Shown in pieces: positions 1 through 8,065 of a stretch of 26,926 bases of DNA (within the stretch, counting starts at the first letter, position 1; the number at the start of each line of letters is the position of its first letter). Source of the DNA: JBBRNH01 sp038230415 (GTDB lineage Bacteria; Bacteroidota; Bacteroidia; Cytophagales; Spirosomataceae); the NCBI GenBank assembly GCA_038230415.1, contig JBBRNH010000084.1, forward strand, positions 1 through 26,926, read 5' to 3'. Position numbers and translations under genes: made by a program. The notes beneath the pieces were generated by a model that was not told the origin of the DNA, ran no database searches, and was given only the letters and a program-made list of their open reading frames with translations.

Positions 1-543
1 CATCGGCGGCAGAAACTCACTGTCGGGCAGGGTTTTGAGGTTTTCGCGGCTCCCCGAAATCCCCACGAATCGCTCCACGTAGCTGTACCACCGTTCGAGG
101 TCGGCGTAGCGGATGGGCCAATCCGTACCGTGACCGTCGCGGAGGTTGGCCGTAAAATCCAGATCACTCCATCGGTAGCATTGCCGCCCCCACGTCAGCG
201 ACCGCCCGCCCACCTGATGCCCCCGCGCCCAGACAAATTCTGATGGCTTGGTTTGCACGTATGGGTTCTCTAATTCATTGACGTAGAAGTGTTTGTTGGT
301 TTCATCAACGCCGTAATTTTTTGATTGAATTTTGTAGGCTTCTACGTCTGCCAATGGTTTTCGTCCCCGATGCGGAGCTTCCCAGGGGGCTTGCAACGCG
401 GTGGTGTAGTCGGTAACGTGTTCGACGTTGCGGCCCCGTTCCAGCAGCAGCACCCGCAGGCCGCGCTCGGTAAGTTCTTTGGCGGCCCAGCCCCCGCTAA
501 TGCCGGAGCCAACCACAATGGCATCGTAGGTTAGGTCTTTCAT
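1..543 (-). CDS. GMC-family oxidoreductase, N-terminal part (runs off the window)
   Basis: The minus strand from the ATG at 543 stays open for 181 codons to the window edge, so this is a 5' fragment of a larger gene. The N-terminus reads MKDLTYDAIVVGSGISGG, a Rossmann FAD-binding GxGxxG motif at residues 12-17, followed by a second strand ending LLLERG. About 40 residues on come the WGR(G/Q) segments typical of GMC oxidoreductases of the gluconate 2-dehydrogenase/choline dehydrogenase group. No signal peptide is seen; relatives often travel with a Tat-exported small subunit, which would lie outside the window. The gene starts 2 bases after the stop of the DUF6807 gene, so translation is probably coupled. 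By context it may oxidise a sugar or glycoside at a hydroxyl group, but the substrate is inference. The catalytic His region is not in the window. Confidence 0.85.
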   Translation of the reverse strand, partial: MKDLTYDAIVVGSGISGGWAAKELTERGLRVLLLERGRNVEHVTDYTTALQAPWEAPHRGRKPLADVEAYKIQSKNYGVDETNKHFYVNELENPYVQTKPSEFVWARGHQVGGRSLTWGRQCYRWSDLDFTANLRDGHGTDWPIRYADLERWYSYVERFVGISGSRENLKTLPDSEFLPPM

Positions 544-545
544 GG

Positions 546-1514
546 CTATTTGATAACGACCCGATAGTGGAACGTGACTGACTGCCCGGCTTTGAGGGTG
601 TAGTTCATGGCCGGTTCTTTCTTATCGGTAAACACCGACGGAGCCAGCGGATTAGCCGCAAACAAACCATAACCCCTTGCGTGCCAATAGGTTGGGTAGC
701 CCACGTTTTTGGGGTCGTCGGTTATCGTAATCGTCACGGGCTGGTTATTGATGGTTCCGGTGAGGTTCATTTCGGCAGCGCGTTTGCCCCAGACAGCCTC
801 GCCCGTAACGCCTTCGCTGCTGCGGTATTGGCCCGTTACGCCGTCGTTGTTTAGCACCGGCACGGCAGTCGTTTTGCCCGATGCGTCGGTAAATACGTCG
901 GGCTTCATAGCCGGGTGTTCAAGTTCGCGGGCCACGCGCAGGCCCAGCAAGCCTTCTTTATTGTCTTTGAATACCACGTCGGTAGCCAACGCCGTGAGGG
1001 TGGTCTGGCGGTCAATGGTGCGGTCGGTTTTACTGGCCCGGAAGGTAAACGTAGTGGTTTCGCGGAGGAGGGTTTTTTCAGTGGGCGTGTTCCAGTCGGC
1101 AGTGACAGTCAGCGTGGCCGCGTCTTTCCCCGACTTCATGGCGGTGATGCCGGTATGTACAATCGTCCCGTATTGGCTCCGTTTTTCGGGGGCGATGTCG
1201 GTCGAATTATTCCAGAAATCAAGGCCGTTCACATCGCCGTAATTAAACCACATCCCCACGTGGTGCGGGTGGTCAACGCGCTCACCGGGGCGGGGATCAA
1301 GCGGCCAGCCCCGCGTGATGAGTTGCCCCGTTGCCGACCGGATCGGGTACAGCACCGGCTTTTTCAAGACTGCCGGGCCAGGGTAGATATAACTCGTAAA
1401 CGGCTGACCATCAACCAGAAGGTCAACCCGTTTCTGGCTTTCGTTCGGCACGAGTTTAACAGTCTGAGCGTAGGCTGCCGACTGAATTACAAGCAAGAGG
1501 ACTAAAAATCTCAT
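546..1514 (-). CDS. DUF6807 (PmoA-like) exported protein
   Basis: The protein is 322 residues with a clear Sec signal peptide (residues 1-16, ending AAYA before Gln17), so it is exported, probably to the periplasm. The segment at residues 69-100, rich in Gly, Pro and His with an HPHH cluster at 82-85 and GMWFNYGDVNG after it, is characteristic of the DUF6807 family. These proteins are usually annotated as PmoA-family or hypothetical and are frequent in sugar-degradation loci of Bacteroidota and Planctomycetes. The His cluster could bind metal or substrate, but no reaction is established that I can name. It lies last but one in the array and sits 2 bases before the GMC gene. The 115-base gap upstream holds an inverted repeat. 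I am sure of the family; the function is open. Confidence 0.8.
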   Translation of the reverse strand: MRFLVLLLVIQSAAYAQTVKLVPNESQKRVDLLVDGQPFTSYIYPGPAVLKKPVLYPIRSATGQLITRGWPLDPRPGERVDHPHHVGMWFNYGDVNGLDFWNNSTDIAPEKRSQYGTIVHTGITAMKSGKDAATLTVTADWNTPTEKTLLRETTTFTFRASKTDRTIDRQTTLTALATDVVFKDNKEGLLGLRVARELEHPAMKPDVFTDASGKTTAVPVLNNDGVTGQYRSSEGVTGEAVWGKRAAEMNLTGTINNQPVTITITDDPKNVGYPTYWHARGYGLFAANPLAPSVFTDKKEPAMNYTLKAGQSVTFHYRVVIK

Positions 1515-1526
1515 AGAACTATTGGG

Positions 1527-1618
1527 ACGCAGATAACGCAGATGTTGCGGATTTTCGCAGATTTTTCTTTGGTCGTCAAAAAATCTGTGTGAATCTGCAA
1601 CGTCTGCGTTATCTGCGT
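1527..1618. repeat. Imperfect inverted repeat (ACGCAGATAACGCAG family)
   Basis: Arms at about 1527-1566 and 1578-1618 pair with only a few mismatches. The outer 15 bases, ACGCAGATAACGCAG at 1527-1541, match perfectly the reverse complement at 1604-1618. The loop is short, around 1567-1577. The element fills almost the whole gap between the Gfo/Idh/MocA gene and the DUF6807 gene and is non-coding. RNA from either strand would fold into a long hairpin. It may act as a processing or stability element, or it may be a miniature repetitive element; the sequence alone does not decide. Confidence 0.85.
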
Positions 1619-1629
1619 TCTATTATTTT

Positions 1630-2955
1630 TTATGCAACTACCATATCATTCTTAGCCGCATCCCACGTTACGCGCTTACCCGTGTGCAGGGCGGTGGTCG
1701 CCATAATGTTTGCCACCGAGTGATTGAAACCTACCCGCGCCGGGGCGTTCGGTTCTTTCCGGCTACGGACGCACTCCATCCAGTTTCTGACGTGCATACT
1801 CGTCATCGGGTCTCCGCCGGTGTTGGCTCCGGTTTCCATCTTAGCCGCATTATCCAGCGTTTGGTCGGGCAGCAGATTGGCCTGCATATTCATCTCTTTG
1901 GCGGCCCATTCTTTCATACCACCTTCCGACGAAATCTTGTTCGTGTCGAGGTTAATCATGCCGCCGTTCGAGAAATAATACTCCTTCGTGCCACCCGCTT
2001 CGTTGTGCATCCGGCTCGAATACAGCACCTGAAAGCCTTTGGTTTTGTCGTTGTCGGGGCCGTAATCAAACACCGCCGTAAACGTATCTGGGTTTACGCG
2101 GCCATCTTTCCAGACGTAAACACCGCCGTTTGCCACCACCGAACGCGGGTGATCGTAGCCACTGAACCAGTGAACGGTATCAATCTGGTGCGACATCCAC
2201 TGCCCCGGAATCCCCGACGAGTAGGGATAAAACAGCCGGTATTCTAAGTACTTGCGCGGATCCCAGTCCACCATCGGGCGGTTCATCAGGTAGCGTTTCC
2301 AGTCAATGTCTTCCTTCTTGATTTCGGCCACGAGTTTAGGCCTGCGCCACCGCCCCGGCTGATTCACGTTCCAGGTCATTTCAACCATCGAAATGTCGCC
2401 GAACTTACCCGACCGGATGAACTCGTTGGCCGAGTGGTAGTTCGGGGCCGACCGGCGTTGCGAACCAACCTGCACAATTTTACTCGAACTTTCAACGGCT
2501 TTGAGCGCTTTGCGGGCATCGTCGAGCGATTCGGCGAAGGGCTTCTCTACATACACGTCGCGGCCCGACTGCACGGCTGCCGCACAATGCAGAGCGTGTT
2601 GGAAATCGGCGGTCGAGATCATCACCGCATCCACGTCTTTGCGGTCGAGGAGTTCGTCGTTGTTCCGGGCTTTGAAGAAACTGCCGTCCGTCAGGCCTTT
2701 TCCGGTCAGGTAGGTTTCGGCTTCGTTGCGCCGACGCTCCCAGAGGTCAGACACGCCTACGAAGGCGAAGTTCAGTTCTTTGCTATGGTTGCCAAACGAC
2801 GGGGCCAGCGACTGCCGGAACCGATCCGAGAAGCCAATCACACCGACCCGAACGCGGTCGTTTGATCCCAGAATCCGGGCGTAGCTACTGGCCGAAAACG
2901 TCACGCCGAGGCCAGCGAGCGTTGTTTTTTTGAGAAAATCTCTGCGAGTTTCCAT
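1630..2955 (-). CDS. Tat-targeted Gfo/Idh/MocA-family oxidoreductase
   Basis: The protein is 441 residues. A twin-arginine signal (METRRDFLKK, then a hydrophobic stretch to about residue 27) points to export as a folded, cofactor-loaded protein. A Rossmann domain follows at about 34-150, then the typical C-terminal alpha/beta domain. VEKP at 136-139 is the family's conserved EKP motif, with Lys as the usual catalytic or binding residue. SHQIDTVHWF matches the family's His-containing active-site helix. The dinucleotide motif is unusual: it reads VGVIGFSDRFRQS, so the third Gly of GxGxxG is missing. The family covers NAD(P)-dependent sugar dehydrogenases and redox-assisted glycosidases (GH109 type). 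It is the third such paralogue in the array, and its substrate cannot be told from sequence. Both gene junctions hold inverted repeats. Confidence 0.88.
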   Translation of the reverse strand: METRRDFLKKTTLAGLGVTFSASSYARILGSNDRVRVGVIGFSDRFRQSLAPSFGNHSKELNFAFVGVSDLWERRRNEAETYLTGKGLTDGSFFKARNNDELLDRKDVDAVMISTADFQHALHCAAAVQSGRDVYVEKPFAESLDDARKALKAVESSSKIVQVGSQRRSAPNYHSANEFIRSGKFGDISMVEMTWNVNQPGRWRRPKLVAEIKKEDIDWKRYLMNRPMVDWDPRKYLEYRLFYPYSSGIPGQWMSHQIDTVHWFSGYDHPRSVVANGGVYVWKDGRVNPDTFTAVFDYGPDNDKTKGFQVLYSSRMHNEAGGTKEYYFSNGGMINLDTNKISSEGGMKEWAAKEMNMQANLLPDQTLDNAAKMETGANTGGDPMTSMHVRNWMECVRSRKEPNAPARVGFNHSVANIMATTALHTGKRVTWDAAKNDMVVA

Positions 2956-2984
2956 AAGTTTGAAAAAAGGTTGAAAACGGTTTG

Positions 2985-3088
2985 ACCACCCCCAACCCCC
3001 TCCTAAAACAGGAGGGGGCTTTCTCAGAAGCTACGCTTCTGTTATCTTTTTTAGCCCCCTCCTGTTTTAGGAGGGGGTTGGGGGTGGT
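2985..3088. repeat. Perfect 36-bp inverted repeat, each arm itself palindromic
   Basis: Arms 2985-3020 and 3053-3088 are exact reverse complements (36/36). Each arm contains its own small palindrome, CCCCTCC-TAAAACA-GGAGGGG, so the DNA or RNA can fold as one long hairpin or as two smaller ones. The 32-base loop holds a further small stem (AGAAGC / GCTTCT). The element starts 29 bases upstream of the Gfo/Idh/MocA start codon and ends 4 bases past the stop codon of the TIM-barrel gene. It is non-coding; open frames through it on both strands are by-products of the symmetry. Confidence 0.95.
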
Positions 3089-3092
3089 AATT

Positions 3093-3995
3093 TTACAACG
3101 GAAAGCGAAGCGTATTGGTGATGTACTCTTTGTTGGTAGCCGCGCACTGGGCTGCCGTTCGGCCCGGGTCTGGCACACCGTCTAACTCGACTACCCCCCA
3201 GCCCTTAAATTTAATGTCATCCAGCGCCTTGAACACCGCCGACACGTCAACATTTCCCCGGCCCAGTTCCACAAATTTGTAGGCTTTGGGGTCATCGGGC
3301 TTATCGGCCAGCGGGCTTTTGGTGTCTTTCAGGTGCAGCGAGTGCAGGATGTCTTTATACTGTTTCACGGCTTTTTCGGGCTGTCCCCCACCCTGCCGGT
3401 AATGGGCAATGTCGAGCAGTAAGCGCACGTATTTCGGGTTCATGGCCTGCACAATCACGTCCACTTCGCCGGGTGTTTCACCGAGTTGACCCATATGGTT
3501 GTGATACACGGCCTGCACGCCCAGATCGGCGGTTTGCTTCCCAATTTCGTTCATCACGGCGGTCAATCGTTTCAGTTCGTCGGTGGTGGGTAGGCGGTCT
3601 TTGGGCCGCACGTTGTTGGTCATCTGAATGGCCGACCCACCGAGTGCCTTCACGAAACTGGCGTGGGCCACGTGCATATCAATTGTGCTTTGCTCTTTGG
3701 CCGGGTCAATCTCCACGTTGCCGCTCGAAAACATTGCCAGGGCCAGTTTGTGCTGATCGAGCAACGCTTTGAGTTCCGACGGTTTGGCTTTATACGGCCC
3801 AAACGCATTGGCTCTCAGTTGAATACCCCGGTAGCCGAGGCCCGAAATATCAGTAATGGCCTGCACGTCGTTGCCGCCCCACGTAATGGCCGAATACGCA
3901 ATCTGCAGGCCGGCCGGTTTGGCAAAAGCGCGGCTCCCGGCCAGGATTCCAGCGGTGACGAGGGTTGTTTGGGTAATAAAATCGCGTCTGTTCAT
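3093..3995 (-). CDS. Exported sugar phosphate isomerase/epimerase-like TIM-barrel protein
   Basis: From the ATG at 3995 the protein is 300 residues and opens with a twin-arginine signal (MNRRDFITQTT, cleavage near residue 25). An upstream GTG at 4016 would add 7 residues but lies inside a repeat, so the ATG is preferred. The body is an AP-endonuclease-2-type xylose isomerase-like TIM barrel: GYRGIQLR near residue 55, YHNHMG at 164-169, LLDIAHYRQGG at 193-203, HLKD at 221-224, GRGNVD near 245 and VVELD near 270. These give the His, Asp and Glu ligands expected for a divalent metal site. Such proteins isomerise, epimerise or dehydrate sugars. Next to Gfo/Idh/MocA proteins they often act on keto-sugar intermediates. 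Export suggests a periplasmic job; the exact reaction is unknown. Confidence 0.85.
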   Translation of the reverse strand: MNRRDFITQTTLVTAGILAGSRAFAKPAGLQIAYSAITWGGNDVQAITDISGLGYRGIQLRANAFGPYKAKPSELKALLDQHKLALAMFSSGNVEIDPAKEQSTIDMHVAHASFVKALGGSAIQMTNNVRPKDRLPTTDELKRLTAVMNEIGKQTADLGVQAVYHNHMGQLGETPGEVDVIVQAMNPKYVRLLLDIAHYRQGGGQPEKAVKQYKDILHSLHLKDTKSPLADKPDDPKAYKFVELGRGNVDVSAVFKALDDIKFKGWGVVELDGVPDPGRTAAQCAATNKEYITNTLRFPL

Positions 3996-4010
3996 TTGGT
4001 TAAGGGGTTT

Positions 4011-4109
4011 TGCCACAGAGAAGTACGGAGTTACACAGAGGTTCTGTTGGAAAACGCAGCATAGTGTTTCTTTGTGAATCTCCGTGCGTCTTGGTGCATC
4101 TCTGTGGCA
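4011..4109. repeat. Imperfect inverted repeat (TGCCACAGAGA family)
   Basis: TGCCACAGAGA at 4011-4021 is repeated inverted at 4099-4109. Further inside, ACGGAGTTACACAGAG (left) pairs loosely with CTTTGTGAATCTCCGTG (right), with about ten extra bases in the right arm. The element fills the gap between the TIM-barrel gene and the MFS gene. A GTG codon inside the left arm explains an over-long start for the TIM-barrel gene. Non-coding; probable structured RNA or repetitive element. Confidence 0.75.
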
Positions 4110-4115
4110 TTTGCG

Positions 4116-5447
4116 TTAAACTTTTTTTGCCAAGGCTGCGGGCCGGAAGACAAATATATACAGGCAGCTCCACGCCACGAGGTAAGCAAACCCGGCGATG
4201 TAGAACAGGATATAATACCCCTGCGACAACTGACCCAGGGCTTTGTAATGATCGAGAATCCGGCCTACGAACAACGGAAAAACGCTCCCGCCGAGGGTGC
4301 CGGCCATCGTGCCAAAACCAACTACCAAACTCAGCACCTGCTTCGGGAAAACATCAGAAGCCACCGTAAACACATTGGCCGACCACGCCTGATGCGCGGC
4401 AACGGCCAGACTCAAAATGGCAACGGCGGGCCAGATGTCGGTGAATTGCTGAATGAGCATGACCGGCATCACGCAAACGGCAAATAAAAGCATGGCGTAT
4501 TGCCGGGCGCGGGCCGGTGTCCAGCCCCGTTTAATAAGCGACGACGACAGCCAACCGCCCCCCACGCTGCCGATGGTGGCGGCTAAGTAGATGAAAATCA
4601 GCGGCAAGCCGAGTTTTTTCAGGTCGAGATTATAGGTCTGCGACAGGTACGACGGCAACCAGAACAGGAAAAACCACCAGATCGGGTCGGTAAATAGTTT
4701 ACCGAACATGAACCCCCAGATTGCTTTTTTCTGGAACACGTCGCGCCACGACCCCGCCGGAACAGCCGCCAGTGCCACCCCTCCATCATCACTGTTGATA
4801 TGGGCTAATTCGGCATCGTTAGCGCGTTTCTGCCGGGCCGGTGTTTCGTAAAAAAGCCACCAGAAAATAATCCAGAGAAAACCCACCGCACCCGTAATCA
4901 CGAATGTCATACGCCAGCCCGCCACCACCGCCATCCAGGGAACGATAGCCGGTGCTACCACCGCACCAATGTTGGCCCCGGCGTTGAAGATCCCCGTTGC
5001 AAAGGCCCGTTCTTTTTTGGGAAACCACTCGGCAACGGTCTTGATCGAGGCCGGAAAATTACCCGCTTCGCCGATGCCCAGCAGCACCCGCGCCACCATA
5101 AACCCCGCCGTGCTGCCCGCCAGCGCGTGAACCATTGCCGCCACGCTCCAGACCGCAATGCTGACCGTATAGCCGATTTTGGTGCCGATGCGGTCAATCA
5201 CGTAGCCAACCAGCAGCGTACTCGTTCCGTAGGCAACGGTAAACGCCGTAACAATACCGGCGTAGTCTGATTCTGTCCAGCTAAACTCTTTTTCGAGAAG
5301 CGGCTTTAACAGGCTAATTACCTGACGGTCAAGGTAATTGATCGTTGTGGCAAAAAATAGCAGGGCCACAATCCGCCAGCGATAGGTGGTGGGCGGGCCT
5401 AAATCGGTCAGGCCGGGGGCGGGGGCAACGCGGTTAATGGATTCCAT
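4116..5447 (-). CDS. exuT: MFS hexuronate transporter, ExuT type
   Basis: The protein is 443 residues from ATG 5447, with about 12 hydrophobic segments, the size and layout of the anion:cation symporter (ACS) branch of the major facilitator superfamily. The first helix ends INYLDRQVISLL (Asp40-Arg41), followed by EFSWTESDYAGIV, a pattern typical of hexuronate transporters. It would carry glucuronate (or galacturonate) across the inner membrane to UxaC. The start codon lies 14 bases inside the end of uxaC, which argues for translational coupling and against the longer frame that begins at 5528 deep inside uxaC. The symbol follows family resemblance and context; the exact sugar is not proven. 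Confidence 0.85.
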   Translation of the reverse strand: MESINRVAPAPGLTDLGPPTTYRWRIVALLFFATTINYLDRQVISLLKPLLEKEFSWTESDYAGIVTAFTVAYGTSTLLVGYVIDRIGTKIGYTVSIAVWSVAAMVHALAGSTAGFMVARVLLGIGEAGNFPASIKTVAEWFPKKERAFATGIFNAGANIGAVVAPAIVPWMAVVAGWRMTFVITGAVGFLWIIFWWLFYETPARQKRANDAELAHINSDDGGVALAAVPAGSWRDVFQKKAIWGFMFGKLFTDPIWWFFLFWLPSYLSQTYNLDLKKLGLPLIFIYLAATIGSVGGGWLSSSLIKRGWTPARARQYAMLLFAVCVMPVMLIQQFTDIWPAVAILSLAVAAHQAWSANVFTVASDVFPKQVLSLVVGFGTMAGTLGGSVFPLFVGRILDHYKALGQLSQGYYILFYIAGFAYLVAWSCLYIFVFRPAALAKKV

Positions 5448-6879
5448 TTTGATGAGCAGGAGAAGAGGATTGCCAGTCAAAATAATTGACCGTATTGTGA
5501 TACGAAATATTGGCCGCCATCTGACCAAGCCAGGCTACATCATTGGGAATCAAGCCATTCTGAATATCGCGGCCCAGCAAATTACAGAGAATCCGGCGGA
5601 AATAGTCGTGCCGCGAGAACGACAAAAAACTTCGCGAATCCGTGACCATGCCCACAAACCGGCTCAACAGACCGATGTTGGAGAGGGTGTTCATCTGGGC
5701 CTCCATGCCGTCTTTCTGGTCGAGGAACCACCAGCCCGACCCCCACTGAATTTTTCCGGGAACTGAGCCATCGTTGAAATTACCAATCATGGCGGCAAAG
5801 GCTTCGTTGTCAGCGGGGTTGAGGTTATAGAGTACCGTTTTTGTCAACTGCCCGGTTTGGTCGAGGGCATCCAGAAACGTCGCCAGCCGGTGCATTTGCG
5901 GCAAATCGCTGATGGAGTCACCACCAACGTTTGGCCCCATCCGGGCATACAGCCGGGTGTTCACGTTCCGCAATGCGCCGAGGTGAAATTGCTGCACCCA
6001 ACCGCGTTTCTGATATTGTTTACAGAGTTCGAGCAATACAAACCCCTGTAATAATGCCACCGCATCAACGCCAACCATCTGACCGTCAAGCAATTGTTTA
6101 AAATTCATCTCTACCTCTTTTGACCGAACGGCTACGGGGGGCATCTGCTCTAAGCCATGATCAGAGGCCCGGCAACCCAGCGCGTGAAAGGCTTCGATTC
6201 GGCAAGTAAGGGCTTCCAGAAACGAATCCAGATCATAAATCGGTGTTTCGGCAACCGTTGCCAGCGCATCAATCCGGCTGCGCCAAGCGGTGCCGGTAGC
6301 AGGCAGCAACGCGTCGGGCCGGAAGGTAGGAAACATTTTCAGCGCGTGGCCTTCATTGGCATACGCCTGATGATGGCGGAGGTCGTCAGTAGGGTCGTCG
6401 GTGGTGCAGATTACCCGCACGTCGTACTCAGCCAGCAACGCCTGCGCCGACCATCGGTTTTGCAGTTGGGCGGTGCAATCATCATAAATGCGCCGGGCCG
6501 AGGTTTCGTTCAGGAGATCATCAATACCGAACGGTCGTTTAAGTTCCATCTGTGTCCAGTGATACAGCGGGTTCCGCATGGTGTACGGCACGGTTTGCGC
6601 CCAGGCTTTAAACCGGGCGTAATCACCTGGTTCTGAACCCGTAATGAGCGATTCGGCAACGCCATTGGCCCGCATCGCCCGCCATTTGTAGTGGTCTCCT
6701 TTAAGCCAGATTTCGGTCAGGTTGGCATAGCGCTTGTCTTCCGCTACCTCATTGGGCGGCAGGTGATTGTGGTAATCTACGATGGGCAACGCCTGCACAT
6801 GGTCGAAATACAACTGCCGGGCGTAGTCGTTGTCGAGTATAAAATCATCAGTAATGAACGGTTGCGTGAGTGTTGTCAT
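5434..6879 (-). CDS. uxaC: Glucuronate isomerase
   Basis: The protein is 481 residues, close to the usual ~470 of UxaC. It converts D-glucuronate to D-fructuronate (and D-galacturonate to D-tagaturonate), the first cytoplasmic step of the pathway. The N-terminus carries PIVDYHNHLPP (residues 33-42), the metal-binding HxH of the amidohydrolase-like fold. Other recognisable blocks are NLTEIWLKGDHYKWRAMRANG, TMRNPLYHWTQMELKR and, near the C-terminus, GMVTDSRSFLSFSRHDYFRR. It lies 13 bases downstream of uxuA and overlaps the transporter gene by 14 bases. No signal peptide. The start is the only good ATG near the family N-terminus. Confidence 0.96.
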   Translation of the reverse strand: MTTLTQPFITDDFILDNDYARQLYFDHVQALPIVDYHNHLPPNEVAEDKRYANLTEIWLKGDHYKWRAMRANGVAESLITGSEPGDYARFKAWAQTVPYTMRNPLYHWTQMELKRPFGIDDLLNETSARRIYDDCTAQLQNRWSAQALLAEYDVRVICTTDDPTDDLRHHQAYANEGHALKMFPTFRPDALLPATGTAWRSRIDALATVAETPIYDLDSFLEALTCRIEAFHALGCRASDHGLEQMPPVAVRSKEVEMNFKQLLDGQMVGVDAVALLQGFVLLELCKQYQKRGWVQQFHLGALRNVNTRLYARMGPNVGGDSISDLPQMHRLATFLDALDQTGQLTKTVLYNLNPADNEAFAAMIGNFNDGSVPGKIQWGSGWWFLDQKDGMEAQMNTLSNIGLLSRFVGMVTDSRSFLSFSRHDYFRRILCNLLGRDIQNGLIPNDVAWLGQMAANISYHNTVNYFDWQSSSPAHQNGIH

Positions 6880-6892
6880 GAAGTATTGTCGT

Positions 6893-8062
6893 TTAATTCC
6901 ACCCCTCAGCGCGGCAGATACCGAGTTCTAAGCCCCGCAACTCAGCCAAACCCCGCAGCCGACCAATGGCCGAATAACCGGGATTGGTGGTTTTCTGTAG
7001 ATCATCGAGCATTTGATGGCCGTGATCGGGCCGAAACGGAATCGGTTCGGCCACGCGCTGCTGAATTGCCAGCAAGGCCCGCATCACGGCGTACATGTCC
7101 ACGTCACCGGCGAGGTGGTCATCTTCAAAAAAGTTGCCGTGTTCGTCTTTTTTCACGTTGCGGAGGTGCGCGAAGTGAATTTTAGTCCCGATACGTTCGG
7201 CCATTGCGGGTAAATCATTGGCCGGGTTTGCCCCGAATGACCCCGTGCAAAAACAGATACCATTGCTCTTGTTTGGTACTGCATTCAGCAGATAATCAAC
7301 ATCGTCGGCGCGGCACATAATCCGGGGCAGGCCCAGAATCGGGAACGGCGGGTCGTCGGGGTGAATGGCTAATTTCATCCCTAATTCATCGGCAACGGGT
7401 GTAATCTCACGTAAAAAATCAACCAGATTTTGGCGTAAAGCAGCATGATCAATGTCTTGATAGTGAGCGAGTTTTTCGCGCATCCGGGCCAGCGTTTGCT
7501 GTTCTTCGCCGGGGATTCCGAACATCACCACGCCCGCCAATGCCCCGCGCTCCGATTCATTGTATCGGGCAAACCGCGCTTCGGCTTCGGCCACCACATT
7601 GGCCGGATAGCTGTTGGCAGCGTTGGGCCGTTGCAGGAGGTGAATATCAAACACGGCCAAATCAAACCAGTTGAAATACAGGGCTTTAGAGCCGTCGGGC
7701 ATTTCATAATCAAGGCTCGTGCGGGTCCAGTCGTTTACGGGCATGAAGTTATACGTCACGGTTTTTAAGCCGCAGGCTGCCAGATTTATCAGGCTTTGTT
7801 TATACTGCTCGATATAGCGTTGATAATTCCCCGACCGGGTTTTGATGGACTCGTGAATGGTCAAACTCTCAACAATGGCCCACGTCAACCCGCCCGCCCG
7901 AATGTCGGCTTGCCGCGCCCGAATCGCTTCAACGGGCCAGATTTCTCCGTGCGGAATCTGGTGCAGGGCCGTTACGATGCCTGTTGCGCCCGCCTGCCGC
8001 ACATCGGCCAGCGAAACGGGATCCACGGGCCCAAACCACCGCCAGGTTTGTTGTAATTTCAT
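6893..8062 (-). CDS. uxuA: Mannonate dehydratase
   Basis: The protein is 389 residues, the normal UxuA length. It dehydrates D-mannonate to 2-keto-3-deoxy-D-gluconate using a divalent metal. Family blocks are easy to see: FGPVDPVSLADVRQAGATGIVTALH near the N-terminus, MPVNDWTR at 107-114, HPDDPP at 234-239, CFCTGS at 270-275 (Cys and His metal ligands in this family), HLRNVK at 299-304 and FRPDHGHQMLDD at 343-354. It starts 3 bases after the SDR stop codon and ends 13 bases before uxaC, so the three are surely one transcription unit. Cytoplasmic. Confidence 0.97.
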   Translation of the reverse strand: MKLQQTWRWFGPVDPVSLADVRQAGATGIVTALHQIPHGEIWPVEAIRARQADIRAGGLTWAIVESLTIHESIKTRSGNYQRYIEQYKQSLINLAACGLKTVTYNFMPVNDWTRTSLDYEMPDGSKALYFNWFDLAVFDIHLLQRPNAANSYPANVVAEAEARFARYNESERGALAGVVMFGIPGEEQQTLARMREKLAHYQDIDHAALRQNLVDFLREITPVADELGMKLAIHPDDPPFPILGLPRIMCRADDVDYLLNAVPNKSNGICFCTGSFGANPANDLPAMAERIGTKIHFAHLRNVKKDEHGNFFEDDHLAGDVDMYAVMRALLAIQQRVAEPIPFRPDHGHQMLDDLQKTTNPGYSAIGRLRGLAELRGLELGICRAEGWN

Positions 8063-8065
8063 AGT

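Noticed and set aside
2885..3185. Open frames on both strands through the inverted repeat at 2985-3088
   Set aside because: Both reading frames are created by the symmetric repeat and repeat the same peptide on each strand; no start context or family.
5434..5528. Upstream start for the MFS transporter at 5528
   Set aside because: The added residues lie in the coding end of uxaC, are not hydrophobic in a family-like way, and the ATG at 5447 gives the normal ExuT N-terminus.
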